DNA from: Reticulitermes lucifugus | Taxonomy: Eukaryota > Arthropoda > Insecta > Blattodea > Rhinotermitidae | Assembly: GCA_026260175.1 (NCBI GenBank) | Contig: JAKCWW010007276.1 | Span: 3,795-29,054 of the forward strand | DNA: 25,260 bases | Direction of reading: 5' to 3' | Part shown: piece by piece, positions 18,035 to 25,260 of the stretch | Layout of the letters: each line of letters begins with the position of its first letter | Numbering within the stretch: position 1 is the first letter of the stretch | Notes under the pieces: model-generated | What the model saw: the letters and a program-made list of their open reading frames with translations, nothing else | Database searches by the model: none | Told to the model about the DNA's origin: nothing | Made by a program: the position numbers and the translations under genes

Positions 18035-18570
18035 GCTGTCGAAACGTCGGAACGCGGAGGGTAAATATTTGTCTGAAAACGTACGACATACTGTTGATAT
18101 ACGAAGGATAACCACACTGTATTCATCTCCAGTGTGTAACCGACTGATCCTCCGATGTAGGTCCAGGGGTCATTGTGCTTGGCGTACTTCAACTTCAACT
18201 GTATCACTCATATCCCCCATTCATAAGCACTTCTCAGGGAGCATGCGTAGGGGAACGGGGGCAAAACGCAGGCAAGGGATAGGCGGTGGATATCGGGAGG
18301 CCTTGAACTTGGGCGGGGGTCACCGATAGTGCGTTTATTACTTCAGTCAGACAACTCTGTCGGATGCCAGACGGCTGCAGCGCGAGGAGCGGGAGGATCT
18401 CACATAAAAGTATTCTTTCTAGCGACGTCAACGGATGTGACACACGCTGCGCTGAATGAACAAGAAACTGTGTTTAAATACCCAGTACACACTACATCTT
18501 AACCTCTTGAAGACCAAAGACGAACACTGTTACAAGTCATTTTCTGTCCACTGCTCCCCAATATCTGAAA
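18035..18570. other. No gene recognised
   Basis: CGAAACGTCGG at 18040-18050 may be the right half of a hairpin-CGAAAC motif split by the SINE. ORFs 18021-18329 (plus) and 18234-18443 (minus) overlap and match nothing. Confidence 0.4.
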
Positions 18571-18571
18571 G

Positions 18572-18815
18572 AGGACTGCTTTGTTTGACGGTTCCCAGGC
18601 TTCGCTCGCTTGTCCTGATAACAGTAGTATTATGACAAAGATCGGTATGGAGCATTGGTGGAATTATGCTGAGGGGGGCAAACTGACGTACTGGAGAAAA
18701 TACCAGTCCCAATGCCACTTTTCCCACCACATATTTCACACGGTATGGCCACGGATCAAAAGTGGGCCTCCGCGGCGAAAACACGAATACTAACCGCCTG
18801 GATCGCGGCATGGCT
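18572..18815 (-). mobile_element. SINE family B, diverged copy
   Basis: On the minus strand the head has CAGGCGGTTAGTATTCGTGT then CCGCGGAGGCCC and TTTGATCCGTGG (degraded B box). The body has GTGGTGGGAAAAGTGGCATT, GGGACTGGTATTTTCTCC and ATTCCACCAATGCTCC. The same order is seen in the better copy at 19.57-19.86 kb. The long ORF 18530-18931 (minus) is a translation of this SINE and not a gene. Confidence 0.8.
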
Positions 18816-18819
18816 TTAA

Positions 18820-19560
18820 GGCTAAAATTAATGTAAATTATATATAAAGATTCATTCGTCAGAAAGAACACAGTTCGGTGACTGTTGTATGGCAAATACT
18901 CGCTGGTTTTTGTGAGACTCACACGAAACAAGTTACCGCACTGTGGACAAAATACTCTTTAAGCTTTTAATGTAAACCTGGCAGTACATATAACAACCAG
19001 GCTTTAAATGGTTAACCATCCTACTGATTTTAACGTAAAATTATGTACTTTCCAGCGTCTATGTGGCAAGAACAGACACAGTCATTTGACACTCTTTTGA
19101 AAGTGACGACTGTAACCACACTGCTGTTACGAACAGGGTGCTGGACCCTACCTCTAAAGGACAACCAACCTGACACCTGACATGCGGTTCCTAAGGGCTG
19201 TTACGTTACAGAAGAACAGTCCACATCACGAACCAAGCAATCAAAACAAGTATCAAATATAGGCCTATTTAAAAGCCTATACAAAATGGTTTCATATGAT
19301 TTCGTCTGGAAAGAACAGATGAAGCCCGATCTGATAAAACACTTCGCTAGGGAGCCACTGCACCGAAACGTATGTGGAGATGTACAACAGGTGAATTATG
19401 AGTCGAATCTTGGAACCGCAACAACAAACTACAGTAAGACAACTCTGACGACGTTGATAACGATAATTATCGTCATGACTGTGGTGGTAATGACACGTAC
19501 AAGTTATAAGTGCCAACGCAATACTAACACGTAGGATCATTCGTGTATCTGACATCTGCT
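18820..19560. other. No convincing gene
   Basis: The ORF 19286-19534 (plus) starts in an AAAATGG context and ends with a hydrophobic stretch (TTLTTLITIIIVMTVVVM). That part comes from a repetitive segment around the palindrome ACGATAATTATCGT (19460-19473), and an ORF on the other strand overlaps it fully. I do not call a gene. Confidence 0.4.
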
Positions 19561-19570
19561 AGCTGGCACT

Positions 19571-19858
19571 TTTTTTCTCTTTTTGTGAAGGGTTCTGTAG
19601 CAGATGCTACGGACGCACCGCAGCCTTGAGGCTTATTGCGCAACCCCTGTGATGAAGATTATTAGTTTTTTTTTTCGTTTTTCCGAATACTGGAGCACCG
19701 GTGGAATGAAATTGATAGGGGAAAACCCCAAGTACTCGGGGAAAAACCTGTCCCAGTGCCACTTTGTCCACCACAAATCCCACATGGACTGACCAGGGAT
19801 CGAACTCGGGTCTCCGCGGTGAGAATTCGGCGACTAACCGCCTCAGCCATCCACGGCC
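19571..19858 (-). mobile_element. SINE family B, near full length
   Basis: Minus-strand head: GGCCGTGGATGGCTGAGGCG then GTTAGTCGCCG (A box region similar to Leu or Ser tRNAs), and GAGTTCGATCCC (B box). Body: GTGGTGGACAAAGTGGCACT, GGGACAGGTTTTTCCCCGAG, ATTCCACCGGTGCTCC, then an A-rich stretch, GGTTGCGCAATAAGCC and an A-rich tail. TGGCACTT lies at both edges (19564-19571 and 19862-19869), a plausible short target-site duplication. The minus-strand ORFs here are translations of the element. Confidence 0.88.
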
Positions 19859-19869
19859 TATTGGCACTT

Positions 19870-20894
19870 CTTTACAACTTATCGTATTAACGTAACCTAC
19901 CCATCCGACCGCCCATACACGCGAAGGAAAGCCACAACCGATAGTTGTCAGATAAAATAATGACTGTATTAACAGGCACAGTGACTGAAAGCCTGCAATT
20001 TAGTCTAAGTCCGTATCCTTCCTACTAGTTACTTTATCGCTGTCATCATCATCATGAACGACAAAGGACTGGGATTAACTGCCCATTTATAAACCCTCTA
20101 TGGGTTGGTTTCTCCACACTTCCAATCGCTCCTCGTCCAGTGGCTTACATTCCAGTGTAGTGTGTGCTGCTACCAGTTACTTTGGAAGCATTCACCTTTG
20201 CTAACAGTATTTGCAACATTTAATTCTTGCAGGTGCCTACACGATACACTCAAATCCTACGCAATGAAGTTCACAGACGTCCAATATGTGCTGCTTCCAG
20301 GCGCGCTCGAAACTTTGCGAAAAGCCTGGCGTCACGCAGAACGGTCTGAATGAAGTGTCACGCGGGTTGCCAGATAGTAGCGGCATATCCCTTTGCGCTG
20401 CTTATGACTAACTTTATTCAATATTCTTTCTATGGCCTCAGATAAATTGACTAGTCTACATGTCTAAATTCTGACACTTATACAATAATTTTCTGCTCAA
20501 CTACATTTTCTCACTTTGAATGTCACTGTGGCATACGGCCAAGCCTACAGTTCTTGAGGAAAGAAAGCTGTCTTTCATTCAGATACGGTGAGGTTTAGTG
20601 GCTATGCCGTCATTTATAATTCATTCTTCCATTCGACTAGTAGCACACAATCATTTCGATACGCTACAGTATCGCATTAATTCTTCTTTGCTGCTAATTT
20701 TATAAATATTTTGATGTAGGCGTATGTACTGATAAACCCTTCTGGTAACAAACCGTGTCTGCCTCACACCTTCGCTAATTTCAAAACTACTATAAATGGA
20801 TGCCTGTGTTCTAGCAGATTGCACTGGCAGGTTATACACAATACCAAACAAAGTGTATGCATCAGACGATGTTCGCTAACGATAGGCACTAAAA

Positions 20895-20896
<2 letters not shown>
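19870..20896. other. No gene recognised
   Basis: The ORFs 20105-20353 (plus) and 20651-20851 (minus) carry no domain. TGTGCTGCTACCAG and TGTGCTGCTTCCAG recur about 120 bp apart (20161 and 20286), possibly by chance. Confidence 0.4.

Positions 20897-20928
<32 letters not shown>
20897..20928. repeat. (TTA)n microsatellite
   Basis: This is an uninterrupted 32-bp TTA tract. Confidence 0.95.
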
Positions 20929-20930
<2 letters not shown>

Positions 20931-21001
20931 CTGAAACTGTTATTATCTAACTGGCCATTAGGCTGTTGGGTCAGCACGTGCATACGAGCAATTAAAAATG
21001 C

Positions 21002-21055
<54 letters not shown>
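21002..21055. repeat. (AGT)n microsatellite, 18 units
   Basis: This is a perfect 54-bp AGT tract, the longest pure microsatellite in the window. The poly-Thr minus-strand ORF 20924-21277 comes from it. Confidence 0.97.
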
Positions 21056-21150
21056 TGGTGGTGGTGGTGGTGATGGTGCTGTTGTTGGTGGTTGTGGTGG
21101 TGCTGTTGTTTTGTTGTTGTGGCAGTTGCTGTTGTTTTGTTGTTGTTGCT
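21056..21150. repeat. GGT / GTT-rich cryptic repeat
   Basis: Imperfect GGT, GTT and TTGTTG words continue from the pure AGT tract. The step from AGT to GGT to GTT suggests successive slippage events. Confidence 0.85.
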
Positions 21151-21545
21151 GGACTTCATCTCTCACACAAGGGAAACTAGACAGTGTGTTCGACAACAGG
21201 GCACTGAGAAGAACACTTGGACCCAGGACAGAAGTAGTAACAGGGGCTGGAGAAAACTGCGTAATGAGACGCCCCATGTTCTCTCATCCCCGCCAAATAT
21301 TATTGGCTTGATAAAATCAAGGAGCATGAAATGGACAGGGCGTGTGGCACGTATGAAACAGAACAGAATTGCCTTGTTCTGGTGGGAAGCCTAAAGAAAA
21401 AGAGACCACATGAGAAGACCTGGGCGTAAATGTGATGGTATTGAAATGGATGTTAAAGAATGGGTTCGGAGGGTGTGGACTGGACTCATCTGGCTCAGGA
21501 CAGGAGCCAATGGCGGGCTCTTGTAAAAACGATATTATTATTATT
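21150..21545 (+). pseudogene. LINE ORF2 C-terminal remnant, second copy
   Basis: Three frames in turn match the same LINE tail as at 6.6-7.3 kb. First: SSLTQGKLDSVFDNRALRRT then LGPRTEVVTG. Second: GWRKLRNETPHVLSSPPNII then KSRSMKWTGRVARMKQNR. Third: GSEGVDWTHLAQDRSQWRAL then VKT (to 21528). The order and spacing fit VFENR...GHVARM...DW..LAQDR.QWRALV of intact relatives. At least two frameshifts and several stops make it a pseudogene. The upstream edge abuts the trinucleotide tracts. An ATT-rich stretch follows at 21530-21545. Confidence 0.85.
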
Positions 21546-21549
21546 TACG

Positions 21550-22240
21550 TCACACAGGATGCAACTGACTAATACTTGCGAAGCAGAAGACATTACTATA
21601 ACAAGTAATATTTGCAAGGCAATGCTACGTGTCGCAGCCGTTTCAAAACTCCGTGACTGCAACACCGCCACGGCGATATGTATCGACGTATCGTAATCCT
21701 CAACGTTAGCTGTACTACACGTAAGAAGCATCCTTGGCGTTTATTTGGGAAACTGATGGAACATACAGACGTACTGTGAAGGAATTCCAGGCATTGCTAA
21801 GCACCGCCGGACGTTCCTGTCATGCGAAGGTGATGGGGACATCACGTGAAACATCTACATAGCAACACAGGAAATTCCAACCAAATGTTGCAACATTCTT
21901 TTTTAAATCGTCTTCTCGGCACAACGTCTACATATATCACTGTTAATTATGGGCAGGTACCCTAAATTACTAAAACAAATCACATCTTCATAGGTATACA
22001 GCTGAATTCTAAATCTGACGAGTACATGAAGGAACAGCGGCATAGAGACCTCACCACTCGGGTTTCCAAACAAGGTCATATGGAAGCGTTTCTCAACGGG
22101 GGTCCGCGAGTTGAGCTTTTGCCGTCCGCCAGTTGAACGGATTCCACACATTAAACTAGGTTCTTTTCGTTGTTGTTCTCCCTAATCTTAGCTTCACTGT
22201 CATAGCTATTAGGCGAATTACTGCTTGGGTAATAAATCTG
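21550..22240. other. No gene recognised
   Basis: The ORFs 21495-21731 and 21903-22151 (minus) match nothing known. I looked for the missing N-terminal part of the mariner transposase between 22000 and 22240 and could not see it. Confidence 0.4.
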
Positions 22241-22244
22241 GAAG

Positions 22245-22551
22245 ACCTACGCGAAGTTTGTGACACACAATCTCACGGATAAGGAAAAGATGCACAGGGT
22301 TACAAACGTCGAAGACTTCCTCCAGACCTGTCAGACCAAAGCACACTTCCTCAACTACATCGTTACTGGAGACGAGTCTTGGCTCTTTTCGGTACGATCC
22401 TGTAACGAAACGCCAGACCATGGAGTGTAAAGCCAGATCGTGGAGTGTAAAATAAATTCAACACCGGGGGTCAAAACGTTTCTTTTGACAAGTCCAGGAT
22501 CAAAATGTTGTTCATTTCTGCTTAGAAACAAGGTGCGACCCGCAAAGACTC
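22245..22551 (+). pseudogene. mariner-like transposase remnant, N-side piece
   Basis: From about 22254 the translation reads KFVTHNLTDKEKMHRV, then DFLQTCQTKAHFLNYIV and TGDESWLFS. This is the region around the first catalytic Asp of Tc1/mariner DDE transposases (D codon at 22371-22373). Immediately after, a frameshift near 22386 moves the frame to YDPVTKRQTMECK, the expected next segment. A later frame gives FDKSRIKMLFISA, a stop, then KQGATRKDSV. The first 140 or so residues, the DNA-binding domain and the left inverted repeat are missing. The remnant breaks off where the 28-bp array starts. Confidence 0.88.
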
Positions 22552-23025
22552 TGTGAGTGAAGGGAAAAAAGTGAACAGTGGGTGCTTGAAGGAAAAAAGT
22601 GAACAGTTAGTGCCTGAAGGGGAAAAGTGAACAGTGAGTGCCTGAAGGGAAATAGTGATCAGTGAGTGCCTAAAGGAAAAAGTTAAACAGTGAGTGCCTA
22701 AAGGAAAAAAGTTAAACAGTGAGTGCCTGAAGGGGAAAGTGAACAGTGAGTGCCTGAAGGGAAAGCGATCAGTGAGTGCCTAAAGGAAAAAGTTAAACAG
22801 TGAGTGCCTGAAAGAAAAAAGTTAAACAGTGAGTGCCCGAAGGGAAAAAGTGAACGGCGAGTGCCTGAAGGGAAAAAGTGAACGGCGAGTGCTTGAAGGG
22901 AAAAAGTGAACAGCGAGTGCCTGAAGGGAAAAAGTGAACAGCGAGTGCCTGAAGGGAAAAAGCGAACAGCGAGTGCCTGAAGGGAAAAAGCGAACAGCGA
23001 GTGCCTGAAGGCGATAAGCAAACAG
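22552..23025. repeat. 28-bp minisatellite inside mariner, about 17 units
   Basis: Units have the form TGAGTGCCTGAAGGGAAAAA followed by GTGAACAG, with a period of 26-29 bp, mostly 28. The later units (about 22855-23025) are nearly identical and start CGAGTGCC. The earlier ones vary. Three successive variants (…GATCAG, …GTTAAACAG, …GTTAAACAG) occur twice, at units 3-5 and 7-9, which shows a block duplication. The flanks are transposase codons on both sides. The sequence after the last unit, AACAGTGATATCTATGTACA, reads NSDIYVQ, as expected at that place in mariner. So the unit seems to derive from the VNS.. codons. The minus-strand ORFs with SGTRCSLFPF repeats are artefacts. Confidence 0.95.
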
Positions 23026-23340
23026 TGATATCTATGTACAGTGCTGGAAATGTTACTGATGCGGATTTCGAGAGTGAGGGCCCAATTTCGGAAGAAAGGC
23101 AGTTGGCTGGTTCATTTTGCACAATACTCCTGCTCCTTCTGCCATAAGATTGCAGCGAGTCCTTTCAAATCGTGGCTTGGTGATCAACCACCCACCCTAT
23201 TCAGCTGACCTCGCGTCCGTCCACTCCTTCGCCCTTCCCTGGAGTGAAAATCGCCTTGAAAGGCAGAAGACTTCAGAACGCTGAGGACATTAAGCACACG
23301 ACCATCCTATTAAATTCAGTTCTTCAAAAGCCTTCGGCGA
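23026..23340 (+). pseudogene. mariner-like transposase remnant, C-side piece
   Basis: The frame at about 23105 reads GWFILHNTPAPSAIRLQRVL then SNRGLVINHPPYSADLA. This covers the second and third catalytic positions. The usual HDN of the second position reads HN here (23120-23125), so the second Asp codon is missing. The third Asp is present (GAC at 23207-23209 in YSADLA). After a frameshift the end reads LKGRRLQNAEDIKHTTILLN then SVLQK (to about 23325). No right terminal inverted repeat was recognised. The enzyme is inactive: stops, frameshifts, a lost catalytic residue and a 474-bp insertion. Confidence 0.88.
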
Positions 23341-23344
23341 TTGT

Positions 23345-24430
23345 TTGACACAACATGTGAGTGTCTACTCAAACACAAACTCAGTTCTTAAATTCGTTCA
23401 ATGGCTGAAGAACAAACATTTCCTCTTCTGCAGTTGGTATCAAGATAAAACAGTTGCAATGGAATGCTTTATTTACATGAGGCTGGATCGAAGGTTATTT
23501 AACCAAGTTTGTTACGATGATGAAGCAAAGACCTGCAGATCACAGTAAACTTGTAAGAACAGCTACTAGTGTAATTAACAATCAAATTCGAAAGCACAAC
23601 AAATATTTATGAAGTACACAGCTTAAGCAACGCCGAGGCAAACACTGGTCACACAGCTCATGCACTGGTTGCTTGGCCCTAAGTTCATCACTGTTTGACG
23701 GACCAGGGAACAGCAGAAAGATTCGAAGGACCCCACTGTTCGGGTCAAAGCCAAAGAGGATGTCACAGTATATACTTTACCCACTACTCCTTTGAATTTG
23801 TGTCATTTGAAATATTATATGCGGAAGAGGAAGAAAAGTGGTTGCATCCTGACTAATATAAAGCTATAAAACGAATGTTTATTGTATACACGAAAACAGA
23901 GTCACAGGAATAAAATGACTTATTCACATAAAGGTCATAAAATCGACAACAATAAATCACTAATATTACTGAATTTGCAACTGAGGGATTGTTACACACA
24001 ATACAAACGTAACGGAAAGCCTAGAAAATAAGGTTAAAAAGGAATTAAGATTTTTTAAAGATGAGGGAATAAGGGAGTAAACTTGCAACTCGTCTGCGAC
24101 TATCTCAGTACAATAGCACCCACCATCCAGCATTGAATCCGAAAGGGCGTTTTCTGTCGCTAATCAAATATGTACCAAAATTGGATACAGTTTAAACAAT
24201 AACACTACTGATTGCTTATGTTTCTTAAGAGCTCACTTTACTCGGACAGGCAGTGCGGAAGCTTAAACGTAACTATAATTTGCAAAACCAAATGCATATT
24301 TTTTTGTTTTTAGAATAACTGTATTTTTAACAATTTTTGGCCAGAATATTTATTATTGTAATAAAAGTTTAATTTAAAACGTGTGAATTCGAGTAATTAC
24401 TTGTTTTTCCTTACGTTATTGCACCTGTCA
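23345..24430. other. No gene recognised
   Basis: AT-rich. The ORF 23345-23548 (plus) follows the mariner remnant, but its sequence does not match the usual mariner C terminus. No other repeat was seen. Confidence 0.4.
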
Positions 24431-24459
24431 CCGGAATTTGAGAAATAATGTTTGTTTCT

Positions 24460-24537
24460 GGAATACCGGTATTATATCGGTATTCCGCTTTCATAAATTA
24501 AAAATTCCGAAATACCGGTATTAAGATTTTGACCGGT
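24460..24537. repeat. ACCGGT palindrome cluster, possible hAT-like end
   Basis: GGAATACCG (24460-24468) and CGGTATTCC (24478-24486) form a 9-bp stem. The 12-bp perfect palindrome AATACCGGTATT occurs at 24462-24473 and again at 24511-24522, and a further ACCGGT lies at 24532-24537. On the minus strand just beyond, GGTGGCGTAGTGTAGGGC (about 24547-24564) resembles the CAGTGGCGTA-type ends of some hAT transposons. A second end was not found, so the class is tentative. Confidence 0.45.
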
Positions 24538-24569
24538 ACTGTGTGCCCTACACTACGCCACCGCGTAGC

Positions 24570-24899
24570 CCCGTACGTTAGCAACATGACTGCTAAGTAA
24601 GACGCTGTGTAATTCCCCTGCTTCGAAAGCACACCGTTTGTATTAAAAAGCGTCGCTCCACTCAAAGAATTTATAAATAATGAAAACAGACGGCACATAC
24701 ACACGCAGAATGTAAAGGTGTCGTACTGGTCACACCTGTCGCTAAACTGTTCGGCAATACCGTGTTTCCGGTGGGCCATAAAACGCGGGCCGAGTAACTT
24801 TTAATGGGTTAAGTTAGTATCATTGTACGTACTTCCGCTGTTTTACGGCCCGTCAGAGTCCTGCCGACTCCTGCCGACGTAACTGTCGGCACCAACAGT
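24570..24899. other. No gene recognised
   Basis: The minus-strand ORF 24498-24779 crosses the palindrome cluster and has no known domain. CTCCTGCCGAC is tandemly doubled near 24860-24880. Confidence 0.4.
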
Positions 24900-25170
24900 C
24901 AGTCAGCATGATGACTTGGCTACTGGACGACCAGAGAATCGGGTTCGGCTCTCGGTGGCGACAGGCATTACTTCGCCACTGTGTTCATACAAACGTTATG
25001 GTCCACCAGGCCTCCTGTCCAAAGGGATCTGCGTACGGTATCTTCCGCCGATGGTAAAGCGGTCGGGCATGCCATGGGTTACCAAACAATGGAGCTATAC
25101 CTCCTTTCCCTTTACGTCATTCGGCGAGTGTAGTGGTGTTAAGCACATAACACCTTTGATTTTACCTTTA
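24900..25170 (+). mobile_element. SINE family A, degenerate
   Basis: The B box is weak (GAATCGGGTTCGGCTCTCGG). Body words are diverged but in order: GTCCACCAGGCCTCCTGTCC, ATGGTAAAGCGGTCGGGCAT, GGAGCTATACCTCC and the tail TTTTACCTTTA (25160-25170). About 15 bp after the tail another family A copy starts in the same orientation. The ORF 24916-25179 is a translation of this SINE. Confidence 0.7.
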
Positions 25171-25184
25171 TACATGTAAACTGA

Positions 25185-25260
25185 GGGGCCGGGATATCGT
25201 AGCCGGTATAGCGACTCGCTACGGGCTGGACGGTCCGGGGATCGAATCCCGGTGGGGGCG
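25185..25260 (+). mobile_element. SINE family A, head only, cut by the window end
   Basis: GGGGCCGGGATATCGTAGCC (A box), then GTATAGCGACTCGCTACGGG, then CGGTCCGGGGATCGAATCCC (B box) and GGTGGGGGCG up to the last base. It is close in sequence to the copy at 17731-18017. Body and tail lie outside the window. Confidence 0.93.

Noticed and set aside
18530..18931. 133-codon minus-strand ORF as a gene
   Set aside because: Most of it is SINE family B read in its sense direction, with the same translated words as the copy at 19607-19867.
19286..19534. Small membrane protein with a C-terminal hydrophobic segment
   Set aside because: The hydrophobic part comes from ATT/GTG-rich low-complexity sequence around a palindrome. 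A fully overlapping ORF exists on the other strand, and there is no family match or codon bias.
20161..20300. Direct repeat around TGTGCTGCT(A/T)CCAG
   Set aside because: Similarity does not extend far beyond about 14 bp, so it may be chance.
20924..21277. Minus-strand ORF with poly-Thr and Pro-rich segments
   Set aside because: It is the translation of the AGT and GGT tracts.
22552..23025. CRISPR-like array
   Set aside because: There are no unique spacers. The units are directly adjacent and degenerate, and the context is a eukaryotic transposon.
22698..23122. Minus-strand ORFs encoding a repetitive Ser/Phe/Leu-rich protein
   Set aside because: They are translations of the 28-bp minisatellite. 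The period is not a multiple of 3 and unit lengths vary, so no stable reading frame exists.
23345..23548. C-terminal end of the mariner transposase or a separate small gene
   Set aside because: The peptide does not contain the usual W..R...C....G.YFEGD-type mariner ending and matches nothing else I recognise.

Overview
The window looks like non-coding DNA from a large, repeat-rich insect genome. I see no intact protein-coding gene, no rRNA and no functional tRNA gene. None of the open reading frames longer than 60 codons looks like a host gene. Many are spurious translations of SINEs, LINE remnants or tandem repeats. Several tRNA-headed SINE families, the type of LINE tail and a mariner relic point to an arthropod. 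From memory of spurious protein predictions, the SINE body types suggest a polyneopteran insect such as a cockroach or termite. That placement is inference and should be tested.

Layout. 1-140: a SINE (family A) cut by the window edge. 300-420: three hairpins in a row. 1.7-2.75 kb: a (CT)n tract, one copy of a hairpin plus CGAAAC motif, and a dispersed repeat (R1). 3.4-4.9 kb: a SINE A copy, a 35-bp minisatellite joined to a second SINE type, another tRNA-like head and a (CAT)n tract. 5.1-5.35 kb: a large, nearly perfect foldback. 6.6-7.3 kb: a LINE 3' remnant split by a SINE A insertion. 9.2-9.6 kb: dispersed repeats R1 and R2 side by side. 10.4-13.5 kb: a 19-bp tandem array, a second foldback, a degenerate relative of it, further motif copies, R2 copies and one weak candidate exon. 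13.5-15.6 kb: three SINE A copies, two of them head to head, then the longest R1 copy. 16.7-19.9 kb: SINE families C, A and B. 20.9-21.6 kb: trinucleotide tracts and a second LINE remnant. 22.2-23.35 kb: a dead mariner transposase interrupted by about 17 copies of a 28-bp repeat. 24.4-25.26 kb: ACCGGT palindromes and two SINE A copies in tandem, the last cut by the window end.

Relations. Nothing here forms a pathway. The useful content is the history of insertions: clear target-site duplications, one SINE nested in a LINE, and one SINE that landed inside a motif copy. The most unusual signal is a recurring small element in about ten copies on both strands. It has GATG or a similar start, then a short stem-loop whose two arms differ between copies but still pair, then CGAAAC. 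Two copies facing each other make each foldback, and a related unit has been amplified into a minisatellite. The second unusual signal is the minisatellite that appears to have grown out of mariner transposase codons.
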